This document shows positions 6,642 to 14,285 of a DNA stretch of 64,000 nt, piece after piece. Origin of the DNA: Scandinavium sp002470465 (GTDB lineage Bacteria; Pseudomonadota; Gammaproteobacteria; Enterobacterales; Enterobacteriaceae). The stretch lies in the NCBI RefSeq assembly GCF_040750395.1, contig NZ_JBFLVD010000029.1, positions 71,698-135,697 on the forward strand, in the 5' to 3' direction. Within the stretch, counting starts at the first letter, position 1; each line of letters opens with the position of its first letter. The notes beneath the pieces were generated by a model, which saw only the letters and a program-made list of their open reading frames with translations, made no database searches and had not been told where the DNA came from. Both the position numbers and the translations under genes were made by a program.

Positions 6642-9239
6642 TTATACAGCCGTCTGGAAAATCACGCCGTCGGCTTTCTCGGTGTACTGAGAGAGCTGGT
6701 CGAAATTCAGATAGCGGTAGGTGTCAGCTGCGGTTTTATCAACCTGCGCCACAAACGTCTGGTACTCTTCCGGCGTTGGCAGTTTGCCAATCAGCGCCGC
6801 AACGGCCGCCAGCTCCGCAGAAGCGAGGTAGACGTTCGCGCCAGTACCGAGACGGTTCGGGAAGTTACGGGTTGAAGTGGACACCACCGTCGCACCGTCT
6901 GCCACACGAGCCTGGTTACCCATGCACAGGGAGCAGCCCGGGATCTCAATACGCGCACCGCTCTTACCGAAGACGCTGTAGTAGCCCTCCTCCGTCAGCT
7001 GTGCCGCATCCATACGGGTTGGCGGAGCCACCCACAGACGCGTCGGCAGCTGGCCTTTGTGCGTATCCAGCAGTTTACCGGCGGCACGGAAGTGGCCAAT
7101 GTTGGTCATGCAGGAACCGATGAACACTTCGTCGATCTTGTCGCCCTGCACGTCAGACAGCAGACGCGCGTCGTCCGGATCGTTCGGCGCACAAAGGATT
7201 GGCTCTTTGATATCCGCCAGATCGATGTCGATCACCGCCGCGTACTCCGCGTCAGCATCGGCTTCCAGCAGCTGCGGATCCGCCAGCCATTTTTCCATGC
7301 CCTGGATACGGCGCTCCAGCGTGCGGCGGTCGCCGTAGCCTTCAGCAATCATCCACTTCAGCAGCACGATGTTAGAGTTCAGGTACTCTTCAATCGGCGC
7401 CTGATTCAGCTTGATGGTACAGCCCGCAGCAGAACGCTCGGCGGACGCATCAGTCAGTTCGAACGCCTGCTCAACTTTCAGATCCGGCAGACCTTCAATT
7501 TCCAGAATGCGGCCAGAGAAGATGTTCTTCTTACCTTTCTTCTCAACGGTCAGCAGACCCTGCTTAATGGCGTACAGCGGAATGGCGTGAACCAGATCGC
7601 GCAGGGTGATGCCCGGCTGCATTTTGCCTTTGAAGCGCACCAGCACGGATTCCGGCATATCGAGCGGCATCACGCCAGTCGCAGCGGCAAACGCCACCAG
7701 GCCAGACCCCGCCGGGAAGGAGATGCCGATTGGGAAACGGGTATGAGAGTCACCGCCGGTGCCAACGGTATCCGGCAGCAGCATACGGTTCAGCCAGGAG
7801 TGGATGACGCCATCGCCAGGACGCAGAGAAACACCGCCGCGGTTCATGATGAAATCAGGCAACGTATGATGCGTGGTTACGTCAACCGGCTTCGGATACG
7901 CCGCAGTATGGCAGAAGGACTGCATCACCAGATCAGAAGAGAAGCCCAGGCAGGCCAGGTCTTTCAGTTCATCACGGGTCATTGGGCCAGTGGTGTCCTG
8001 AGAACCCACGGAGGTCATCTTCGGCTCACAGTAGGCACCCGGACGGATACCCGCCACGCCGCAGGCGCGACCAACCATTTTCTGAGCCAGAGAGAAGCCG
8101 CGGCTGCTTTCTGCCACGTCTTTCGCCTGACGGAAAACATCGCTGTGCGGCAGGCCCAGCGCTTCACGCGCTTTGGTCGTCAGGCCACGGCCGATAATCA
8201 GCGGAATACGGCCACCGGCGCGCACTTCGTCGATCAGCACGTCGGTTTTCAGCTCAAAGCTTGCCAGCAGCTCATTGGTTTCGTGGTTACGTACTTCTCC
8301 TTTGAACGGATAGACGTCAATGACGTCGCCCATGTTCAGGTTGTTCACGTCCACTTCAATTGGCAGTGCGCCCGCATCTTCCATGGTGTTAAAGAAGATG
8401 GGTGCAATTTTCCCGCCCAGGCACAGGCCGCCGCCGCGCTTGTTCGGCACGTGCGGAATATCATCGCCCATGAACCACAGCACGGAGTTAGTGGCAGATT
8501 TACGCGAAGAACCGGTGCCAACCACGTCGCCCACATACGCCAGAGGGAAGCCTTTTTTCTGCAGCGCTTCGATCTGTTTGATTGGGCCAACAACGCCCGG
8601 CTGATCCGGCTCAATGCCTTCGCGGGCGTTTTTCAACATTGCCAGCGCGTGCAGAGGGATATCAGGACGAGACCACGCATCCGGCGCCGGGGAGAGGTCA
8701 TCCGTGTTAGTTTCGCCGGTGACTTTGAAGACGGTGACGGTCATTTTTTCAGCGAGCGCTGGACGGTTCAGGAACCACTCAGCATCGGCCCAGGACTGCA
8801 TCACCTGCTTCGCGTAGGCGTTGCCCGCTTTGGCTTTCTCTTCCACATCATAGAAGTTGTCAAACATCAGCAGGGTATGGGACAGCGCTTTGGCGGCAAT
8901 CGGTGCCAGCTTCTCGTTATCCAGCGCGTCAATCAGCGGATGAATATTGTAGCCCCCCTGCATGGTACCCAGCAGTTCGATAGCTTTTTCAGGGGTAACC
9001 AGTGGGGAGGTGGCGTCGCCTTTGGCGACAGCGGCAAGGAATCCGGCTTTCACGTAGGCGGCTTCGTCTACGCCCGGCGGTACACGATTAATTAACAGGT
9101 CTAACAGGAATTCTTCTTCGCCCGCAGGCGGTGCTTTCAGCAGCTCAACCAGTGCGGCCATTTGGGTTGCATCTAACGGTTTTGCAACAATCCCCTCGGC
9201 GGCACGCTCAGCTACGTGCTTACGGTATTCTTCTAGCAC
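6642..9239 (-). CDS. acnB: Aconitate hydratase B / 2-methylisocitrate dehydratase
   Basis: Main TCA-cycle aconitase, interconverting citrate and isocitrate with a [4Fe-4S] cluster; its apo form is known to bind mRNA. The 865-residue length matches E. coli AcnB. Cluster cysteines are in GSCMTNIG and GCSLCMGNQ, near the C-terminus as expected for the B-type domain order (HEAT-like and swivel domains first). The start is GTG 9239, with GAGGAG 7 bases upstream and alignment to the E. coli N-terminus (VLEEYRKHVAERA). In-frame ATGs at 9266 and 9260 lie before the ribosome site. It is monocistronic between its own promoter and terminator. Identity is certain. Confidence 0.98.
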   Translation of the reverse strand: MLEEYRKHVAERAAEGIVAKPLDATQMAALVELLKAPPAGEEEFLLDLLINRVPPGVDEAAYVKAGFLAAVAKGDATSPLVTPEKAIELLGTMQGGYNIHPLIDALDNEKLAPIAAKALSHTLLMFDNFYDVEEKAKAGNAYAKQVMQSWADAEWFLNRPALAEKMTVTVFKVTGETNTDDLSPAPDAWSRPDIPLHALAMLKNAREGIEPDQPGVVGPIKQIEALQKKGFPLAYVGDVVGTGSSRKSATNSVLWFMGDDIPHVPNKRGGGLCLGGKIAPIFFNTMEDAGALPIEVDVNNLNMGDVIDVYPFKGEVRNHETNELLASFELKTDVLIDEVRAGGRIPLIIGRGLTTKAREALGLPHSDVFRQAKDVAESSRGFSLAQKMVGRACGVAGIRPGAYCEPKMTSVGSQDTTGPMTRDELKDLACLGFSSDLVMQSFCHTAAYPKPVDVTTHHTLPDFIMNRGGVSLRPGDGVIHSWLNRMLLPDTVGTGGDSHTRFPIGISFPAGSGLVAFAAATGVMPLDMPESVLVRFKGKMQPGITLRDLVHAIPLYAIKQGLLTVEKKGKKNIFSGRILEIEGLPDLKVEQAFELTDASAERSAAGCTIKLNQAPIEEYLNSNIVLLKWMIAEGYGDRRTLERRIQGMEKWLADPQLLEADADAEYAAVIDIDLADIKEPILCAPNDPDDARLLSDVQGDKIDEVFIGSCMTNIGHFRAAGKLLDTHKGQLPTRLWVAPPTRMDAAQLTEEGYYSVFGKSGARIEIPGCSLCMGNQARVADGATVVSTSTRNFPNRLGTGANVYLASAELAAVAALIGKLPTPEEYQTFVAQVDKTAADTYRYLNFDQLSQYTEKADGVIFQTAV

Positions 9240-9339
9240 GACGGTTCTCCTCGCTCTCATTGTCATATGCGGCCGGCGTTCTCTTCACGCTCCTGTGAGA
9301 CAGCAGTTTGTAGGGTACATGCCCGATACCGCGTCGGGC

Positions 9340-9368
9340 AGCATAGCAGGATTTCCGGGGGGTGTTAA
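9340..9368 (-). promoter_or_regulatory. Predicted acnB promoter
   Basis: Minus strand TTAACA (9363-9368), 17-base spacer, then TATGCT (9340-9345) preceded by TGC, an extended -10. The start of transcription would be near 9333, inside a small hairpin (TGCCCGA / TCGGGCA, 9320-9340), giving a 5' leader of about 95 bases. Confidence 0.6.
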
Positions 9369-9399
9369 TCTGTTTACAAAAAAGCAACATTAAAATTTT

Positions 9400-9413
9400 G
9401 CTGAATCGTTAAG
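9400..9413. promoter_or_regulatory. Candidate Cra (FruR) box upstream of acnB
   Basis: GCTGAATCGTTAAG matches the left half and centre of the Cra consensus (TGAAWCGWTTCA), with three mismatches at the right end. It lies about 70 bases upstream of the predicted acnB start. acnB is a known Cra target in E. coli; the site here is inferred. Confidence 0.4.
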
Positions 9414-9434
9414 GACAGCATAAAGCCGTTTCAA

Positions 9435-9575
9435 ACCTACTTTCTGGACACAATAATCTCACCTGGTTACGCACCTTATCTCGCACTGCTTTGCGGTGCC
9501 GGATTGCTGCTGGCAACCCTCTCATCCTCCCTCTTCATAAACTTTCCTGCTGACGAGCGCCCCCTCACTCTGTGA
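9435..9575 (+). pseudogene. 3' remnant of a probable membrane transporter gene
   Basis: Between acnB and the sensor kinase, a stop-free stretch in one plus-strand frame ends at TGA 9573-9575. It translates to a C-terminal-like sequence: YFLDTIISPGYAPYLALL, then a glycine/leucine-rich hydrophobic helix, then a short polar tail (FINFPADERPLTL). This looks like the last transmembrane helix and tail of a carrier of the MFS type. There is no start codon or ribosome site, and a stop at 9402 closes the frame upstream, so only the 3' end of a gene remains. The family call is from pattern only. It could be chance, but hydrophobic helix plus polar tail plus position before a kinase/regulator pair fit a decayed transporter. 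Confidence 0.42.
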
Positions 9576-9614
9576 TACTGGCACGCTTGTGGACAGTAAA
9601 AGGGTGAGTGCAGG

Positions 9615-10919
9615 ATGACAACAAAACGCGCGTTTCTTCTGCGTGGCCTGGCGACCTGGCTGGTCGTCAGCCTGTTGTGCTGCGCCCTGCTCTACGCCGA
9701 ACAGATCCGCCGTCAGTACTGGCAGTTTGACCGCGCCTTCACCTCGTTGTTTAGTACCATCAATACCGCACTAACTCAGAATGAGTCGGTCATTCCTGTT
9801 CTCAGCGGTGATGACGATCTGGCGCGACTGCAACAAAAGTTCCCGCAAATTCAGGCGCTGGAGAAAACCATCGCCCTCCCTCTGAATGCGCCGCGCGTGG
9901 AGAAGCTCTCACCGACAAGCTACTGGCTGTACAATCCTTACCGCCAGATTCGGGTACGTATCAACCTTGCCCCCTTCCTGTACTCAGCTTCACATTTTTC
10001 AACCGTGCGCCTCAGCATGACAACGCCATCAGCGCTGCAACAGGAGCGCTGGCACTGGACGCGGCAATTTCAGCAGCACTTTCAGCCCTTTACCCTGCAG
10101 GCGAACGCCACGCCGCAGTGGTTTGCTGTCGCCTGGCTACCCCATCTGCTTATCGCCCTCGGCTGGGGAGTTATTGTCTGCCTGCTGATGCTCACGCTTT
10201 GGGGGCGCAAGCAGCAGCAATCTGACCGCCAGCGGGCCGATTATTATCAGCATGCCCGGCTGAACACGCTCGGCGAAATGGCCGCAGGCGTCGTGCATGA
10301 AATCAACCAGCCGCTGACGGCCACGCAGATGTGGCTGCAGGGCGGCATGCGTCAGCTCGATAACGGGAAATCAGAAGAAGTCAGGCACGCAATGCGCTCG
10401 GCCCTCACGCAGACCCAGAGAATCAGCGAGCTACTGACCCGCTTTCGCGCCCACCTGAGCCAGGAGGACGTGACGCTCACAGCGGTGAACCTGCCGCAAA
10501 GCTGGCTGCGCGTCGGCAATTTGCTGGAGCACGAGCCTGGCACAAAACTTATCCGCATCACCCACGCCTTCCAGGCGCTTGAGATCCGGGCAGACCACCT
10601 GTGGCTTGAACAGGTGCTGCACAATTTACTCAACAACGCGATTCAGGCACAGCTTTCGCGCGGAAAAGGCTGGGTCCACATTACCAGCGAGGCGGAAGGC
10701 GATCGGGTTCGCGTCACGCTCACCGATGGCGGTCCGGGATTCAGCCCGGAGGCGCTGAAGCTCGCTCTGATGCCGCTCTACACGGAGCGAGAAGGCGGGC
10801 TGGGGCTGGGACTCACGCTTTGTGAATCGCTGATGACGCGCATGAACGGCAGCCTGCAGCTGGGGAACAGGCCAGACGGCGGCGCGGAAATCAACCTGTG
10901 GTTTATTCGGGAGAGGTAA
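9615..10919 (+). CDS. Membrane sensor histidine kinase (FixL/DctB-like class)
   Basis: 434-residue kinase. One membrane helix lies at about 9-27 and a second at about 173-197, enclosing a periplasmic sensor region of about 145 residues with no recognisable domain. The dimerisation/phosphoacceptor helix has His228 in GVVHEINQPL, the form typical of FixL/NtrB/DctB kinases. The ATP domain shows the N box HNLLNNAI (336-343), DGGPG (371-375) and GGLGLGL (394-400). The gene ends 6 bases before the response regulator, so they form an operon; a GlcG/HbpS-family exported protein follows. The signal sensed is unknown. There is no counterpart at this site in E. coli K-12. Confidence 0.9.
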   Translation: MTTKRAFLLRGLATWLVVSLLCCALLYAEQIRRQYWQFDRAFTSLFSTINTALTQNESVIPVLSGDDDLARLQQKFPQIQALEKTIALPLNAPRVEKLSPTSYWLYNPYRQIRVRINLAPFLYSASHFSTVRLSMTTPSALQQERWHWTRQFQQHFQPFTLQANATPQWFAVAWLPHLLIALGWGVIVCLLMLTLWGRKQQQSDRQRADYYQHARLNTLGEMAAGVVHEINQPLTATQMWLQGGMRQLDNGKSEEVRHAMRSALTQTQRISELLTRFRAHLSQEDVTLTAVNLPQSWLRVGNLLEHEPGTKLIRITHAFQALEIRADHLWLEQVLHNLLNNAIQAQLSRGKGWVHITSEAEGDRVRVTLTDGGPGFSPEALKLALMPLYTEREGGLGLGLTLCESLMTRMNGSLQLGNRPDGGAEINLWFIRER

Positions 10920-10925
10920 TCAGAC

Positions 10926-11531
10926 ATGGACAACACTATCTACATCATTGACGACGACGCCTCGATTCGCGAGTCGCTGACGTTTCTCTTCTCTACGCTA
11001 AGCTGGCCGGTAGAGAACTTCGCGTCCATCGACGCATTCGCCACCGTTCACGCACCTGAAGCGCAGTTAACCGGCTGCCTGCTGCTGGACATGAGAATGC
11101 CGGGCAGCAGCGGGCTGACCTGGCTTGAAAACAACAGCGCCTCGCACCCTTTGCTACCGGTGGTGATGATGACGGGACACGGTTCTGTCGACGCCTGCCG
11201 TCGGGCCTTCCATCACGGGGTGTTTGAGTTTTTCACCAAACCCCTGGATGCCGATCGTCTTATCGAAACGGTGCATGCTGCCTTTGCTGAAAGTGGGACA
11301 CGCCAGCGACGCTGGCAGGCGCATCTGCACGCTAAGCAACTCTTCGCCCAGCTGACCGCAAGGGAAACAGACGTACTGCAGGAGCTGATGACCGGCGCAA
11401 GCAACAAAGAGGTTGCAACACGCCTGGCTCTGTCCGCACGCACCGTGGAAGCACATCGAGCCGCTATTTTAAGCAAGCTTGGCGTCAGCAGCCTGGTACA
11501 GGCCATCCGCGAATATGACAAGCTGCACTAA
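10926..11531 (+). CDS. Response regulator, FixJ family (receiver plus LuxR-type HTH)
   Basis: 201-residue regulator. The receiver domain (about 4-118) has acidic residues at 9-11, phosphoacceptor Asp55 (LLLDMRMPG), Thr83 and Lys105 (TKPLD). The C-terminal LuxR/NarL helix-turn-helix (about 142-195) contains LTARETDVLQ and the recognition region LSARTVEAHR. It is the partner of the upstream kinase. A likely target is the promoter of the next gene, which carries a 7-7-7 inverted repeat at 11552-11572. The FixJ class assignment is firm; the pathway controlled is unknown. Confidence 0.92.
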   Translation: MDNTIYIIDDDASIRESLTFLFSTLSWPVENFASIDAFATVHAPEAQLTGCLLLDMRMPGSSGLTWLENNSASHPLLPVVMMTGHGSVDACRRAFHHGVFEFFTKPLDADRLIETVHAAFAESGTRQRRWQAHLHAKQLFAQLTARETDVLQELMTGASNKEVATRLALSARTVEAHRAAILSKLGVSSLVQAIREYDKLH

Positions 11532-11551
11532 GTAGAATTACCTGGACGACT

Positions 11552-11572
11552 GCGTAATCGTGCGAATTACGC
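11552..11572. promoter_or_regulatory. Inverted repeat upstream of the GlcG/HbpS-family gene
   Basis: GCGTAAT, 7-base spacer, ATTACGC: a perfect dyad in the 93-base gap between the response regulator and the exported protein gene. It fits a binding site for a dimeric LuxR-type regulator but has no U tract as a terminator would. Function is inferred. Confidence 0.45.
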
Positions 11573-11624
11573 TTCCTGCCTGGCCTTGTTAGCATCACGA
11601 TTAACAACCAGAAGGAAGCCCACG

Positions 11625-12104
11625 ATGAAAAAACTTATGCTTACCGCCACGCTGCTCGCCGGTTTCGCCACCACTGCTGCACAGGCAGAATCACTGAGTC
11701 AGAAAAACATTTCTCTGGAACAGGCGAATGCTCTGGCGCAGGAAGCCATCAAAGCCTGTACCACTAAAAACTATCAGGTGAGCGTGACCGTCGTTGACCG
11801 CGCAGGCGTCATTAAGACAGTGCAGCGCACCGACAATGCCGGGCCGCACACGGTGAAGGCCAGCGAAATGAAAGCCTTTACCGCGCTCACAATGAAAAAT
11901 GCCAGCGGCAAAGTGATGGAAGCGGCACAAAGCAACGCGGGTGCACAGAACCTGAAGGATATTCCGGGCCTGTTATTGCTGGCGGGCGGCCTGCCGGTGA
12001 AGGAAGGCAATGAGGTGATTGGCGCGATTGGTATCGGCGGCGCGCCGGGCGGTAATCTGGATGAGGCCTGTGCGCAGGCTGCGCTGGATAACGTGAAGCT
12101 GTAA
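11625..12104 (+). CDS. Exported GlcG/HbpS-family (DUF336) protein, possible heme binder
   Basis: 159-residue protein with a clear Sec signal peptide (MKKLMLTATLLAGF...AQA, cleavage near 21). The mature part follows the GlcG/HbpS fold: VTVVDRAG near 54-61, an ALTM helix, and the glycine-rich IGAIGIGGAPGG (132-143) typical of the family. HbpS of Streptomyces is an extracellular heme-binding member that controls the SenS-SenR two-component system. Here the family member follows a kinase/regulator pair, suggesting a similar sensing role, but no heme ligand can be proved from sequence. ATG 11625 is used, with GGAAG upstream; the in-frame start at 11586 would hide the signal peptide. Confidence 0.85.
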   Translation: MKKLMLTATLLAGFATTAAQAESLSQKNISLEQANALAQEAIKACTTKNYQVSVTVVDRAGVIKTVQRTDNAGPHTVKASEMKAFTALTMKNASGKVMEAAQSNAGAQNLKDIPGLLLLAGGLPVKEGNEVIGAIGIGGAPGGNLDEACAQAALDNVKL

Positions 12105-12188
12105 GCCTGCCACCCGGCGGCGCTACGTTTGCCGGGTCGACAAGGAAACAAAATTCTTAGGCCGGGTAAGCGTTAGCGCCACCCGGCA
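12105..12188. repeat. Pair of REP-like elements (BIME)
   Basis: Two divergent REP-like units: GCCTGCCACCCGGCGG to GCCGGGTCGAC (12105-12139) and TAGGCCGGGTAAGCG to GCCACCCGGCA (12158-12188). The pair lies between the convergent GlcG-family gene and the small exported protein gene. The T run after the second unit may add termination. Confidence 0.7.
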
Positions 12189-12196
12189 TTTTTTTA

Positions 12197-12469
12197 TCAA
12201 TTGGTCGGCGACGGTGCGCCCACTGAAGGATGCTCTGGCGTCAGTACCGCTTCATCATCTTTGATACTGCCGGAGTTTGCCGCCCATACGCCTTCCTGGG
12301 TTTTGCTGATGTTCTGGTGCTGTCCGTTCAGGTTTTGCCCCATGGCCGCAATATGCGTGGTTTCGGTACCGCCGCTGTTGTCTGCCCATGGGATCACCGG
12401 GTCGTCGGCAAGCGCGAAGCCAGAAATCAGCGTAGTGGCGAGTACTGCGGTAGTCAGAAATGTTTTCAT
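12197..12469 (-). CDS. Small exported protein of unknown function
   Basis: 90-residue protein with a good Sec signal peptide (MKTFLTTAVLATTLISGFALA, cleavage before DDP). The mature part is about 69 residues, polar, with no cysteine, and rich in Asn, Gly, Ser, Thr and His (NSGGTETTHIAAMGQNLN, HQNISKTQEGVW). I do not recognise the family. ATG 12469 is preceded by GAGGTG; an in-frame start four codons upstream is less well placed. It is monocistronic, minus strand, between the two-component island and lpdA. The signal peptide and ribosome site make a real gene likely; the function is unknown. Confidence 0.75.
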   Translation of the reverse strand: MKTFLTTAVLATTLISGFALADDPVIPWADNSGGTETTHIAAMGQNLNGQHQNISKTQEGVWAANSGSIKDDEAVLTPEHPSVGAPSPTN

Positions 12470-12620
12470 GATGCACCTCATTAATAGTTTTTACGCTATA
12501 AGTTTAGTGCGTGACTATTTTCAGAGTAATGACGAGATGTTCGCAAATATTTATGCAGAAATGTTTTTAAATAAGTAAGTTACCGCTCCGCTTATCCCTG
12601 GCAAGCTTGCAGCAGAGATA

Positions 12621-12644
12621 AAAAAAGCGGCCCTGAGGCCGCTT
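12621..12644 (-). terminator. Rho-independent terminator of lpdA
   Basis: Stem AAGCGGCC / GGCCGCTT with loop CTGA, followed on the minus strand by a run of T, 16 bases after the lpdA stop. Confidence 0.88.
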
Positions 12645-12660
12645 CTTACATCCCGAAAAC

Positions 12661-14085
12661 TTATTTCTTCTTCGCTTTCGGGTTTGGCAGGTCGGTGATG
12701 CTGCCTTCGAACACTTCTGCAGCCAGGCCCACTGACTCGTGCAGAGTCGGGTGAGCGTGGATGGTCAGTGCGATGTCTTCTGCATCACAGCCCATTTCGA
12801 TAGCCAGACCGATTTCACCCAGCAGCTCGCCGCCGTTGGTACCGACAATCGCACCACCGATAACACGGTGAGTCTCTTTGTCGAAGATAAGCTTGGTCAT
12901 GCCGTCTGCGCAGTCGGAAGCGATAGCACGACCAGAAGCAGCCCACGGGAAGGTGGCGGTTTCGTAGCTGATGCCTTTCTCTTTCGCTTCTTTCTCGGTC
13001 AGGCCAACCCAGGCAACTTCTGGCTCGGTATACGCGATAGATGGGATCACTTTCGGATCGAAGTAGTGCTTCATGCCGGCGATAACTTCAGCGGCAACGT
13101 GACCTTCGTGAACACCTTTGTGCGCCAGCATCGGCTGGCCGACGATATCGCCGATAGCAAAGATGTGCGGCACGTTAGTACGCAGCTGCTTGTCAACGCG
13201 GATGAAGCCACGGTCGTCCACTTCCACGCCAGCTTTGCCCGCGTCGAGGTTTTTACCGTTCGGTACACGACCGATTGCCACCAGCACTGCGTCATAACGC
13301 TGCGCTTCGGCAGGGGCTTTTTTGCCTTCCATGGAAACGTAGATACCGTCTTCTTTCGCTTCAACGGCGGTCACTTTGGTTTCCAGCATCAGGTTGAATT
13401 TCTTGCTGATGCGCTTGGTGAAGACTTTCACCACGTCTTTGTCGGCAGCCGGGATAACCTGGTCGAACATTTCAACCACGTCGATGTCTGAACCCAGTGC
13501 GTGATATACGGTACCCATTTCCAGACCGATGATACCGCCGCCCATCACCAGCAGACGTTTTGGAACGGTTTTCAGCTCCAGCGCATCGGTGGAATCCCAC
13601 ACGCGTGGATCTTCATGTGGAATGAACGGCAGTTCGATCGGACGGGAACCCGCCGCGATGATTGCATTGTCGAAGTTGATCACGGTTTTACCGTTCTCGC
13701 CTTCCACTTCCAGGGTGTTCGCCCCGGTGAATTTACCCAGACCGTTGACCACTTTCACCTTACGGCCTTTCGCCATACCCGCCAGACCACCGGTCAGCTG
13801 AGTGATCACTTTCTCTTTCCAGGTACGAATCTTGTCGATATCGGTTTTCGGCTCACCGAAGACGATACCGTGCTCCGCCAGCGCTTTGGCTTCTTCGATA
13901 ACTTTGGCTACGTGCAGCAGCGCTTTAGAAGGGATACAGCCGACGTTCAGACAAACACCACCGAGGGTGCTGTAACGTTCGACGATGACGGTTTCCAGAC
14001 CTAAATCAGCGCAACGGAAGGCAGCGGAGTAGCCTGCCGGGCCTGCCCCAAGTACCACGACCTGGGTTTTGATTTCAGTACTCAT
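12661..14085 (-). CDS. lpdA: Dihydrolipoyl dehydrogenase (E3)
   Basis: FAD enzyme that reoxidises dihydrolipoamide for pyruvate dehydrogenase, 2-oxoglutarate dehydrogenase and the glycine cleavage system. 474 residues, as in E. coli. Visible motifs: FAD Rossmann GAGPAGYSAA, redox disulfide GGVCLNVGCIPSK, NAD Rossmann GGGIIGLEMG and the C-terminal HAHPTLHE with the catalytic His-Glu. ATG 14085 is chosen over the adjacent ATG 14088 for ribosome-site spacing and family alignment. It is the last gene of the pdhR-aceEF-lpd cluster but separated by a 200-base gap with a terminator, so it likely also has its own promoter. Confidence 0.98.
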   Translation of the reverse strand: MSTEIKTQVVVLGAGPAGYSAAFRCADLGLETVIVERYSTLGGVCLNVGCIPSKALLHVAKVIEEAKALAEHGIVFGEPKTDIDKIRTWKEKVITQLTGGLAGMAKGRKVKVVNGLGKFTGANTLEVEGENGKTVINFDNAIIAAGSRPIELPFIPHEDPRVWDSTDALELKTVPKRLLVMGGGIIGLEMGTVYHALGSDIDVVEMFDQVIPAADKDVVKVFTKRISKKFNLMLETKVTAVEAKEDGIYVSMEGKKAPAEAQRYDAVLVAIGRVPNGKNLDAGKAGVEVDDRGFIRVDKQLRTNVPHIFAIGDIVGQPMLAHKGVHEGHVAAEVIAGMKHYFDPKVIPSIAYTEPEVAWVGLTEKEAKEKGISYETATFPWAASGRAIASDCADGMTKLIFDKETHRVIGGAIVGTNGGELLGEIGLAIEMGCDAEDIALTIHAHPTLHESVGLAAEVFEGSITDLPNPKAKKK

Positions 14086-14168
14086 CATGACCTCTATGAT
14101 TTTTTATCCGGCGGTCCCTGGTCTTATCGCCCATCATCCACCGGGACGTTCTATCCGCCCGTATTTTA

Positions 14169-14188
14169 CAAAATTGTTAACAATTTTG
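14169..14188. promoter_or_regulatory. Perfect 20 bp palindrome in the lpdA promoter region
   Basis: CAAAATTGTT joined to its exact inverse complement, centred on GTTAAC, about 84 bases upstream of the lpdA ATG. On the minus strand TAAAAT follows directly and could be a -10 element. The AT-rich GTTAAC centre resembles ArcA-type or general operator DNA, but the regulator is not identified. Confidence 0.5.
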
Positions 14189-14254
14189 AAACAACAAACG
14201 GCTCACGATTTGACGTTGTTCCAATAACCCCATAAAGCCAGGAGAGATTACCAG

Positions 14255-14280
14255 AAAAAAGCCGGCCGACTGGCCGGCTT
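14255..14280 (-). terminator. Terminator after aceF
   Basis: GCCGGCC, loop GACT, GGCCGGC, followed on the minus strand by six T, immediately after the aceF stop. It probably separates aceEF from lpdA transcription in part. Confidence 0.85.
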
Positions 14281-14285
14281 TTCGC

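Noticed and set aside
7059..9095. Long open frame of 678 codons on the plus strand inside acnB
   Set aside because: It is the antisense shadow of a highly conserved gene with strong third-position bias; no ribosome site or family likeness. The same applies to the long frames opposite aceF (14370-16004), aceE (16022-18295) and the type I ABC gene (58338-60245).
9240..9266. ATG starts upstream of acnB
   Set aside because: They precede the GAGGAG ribosome site; GTG 9239 matches the conserved N-terminus and total length of 865.
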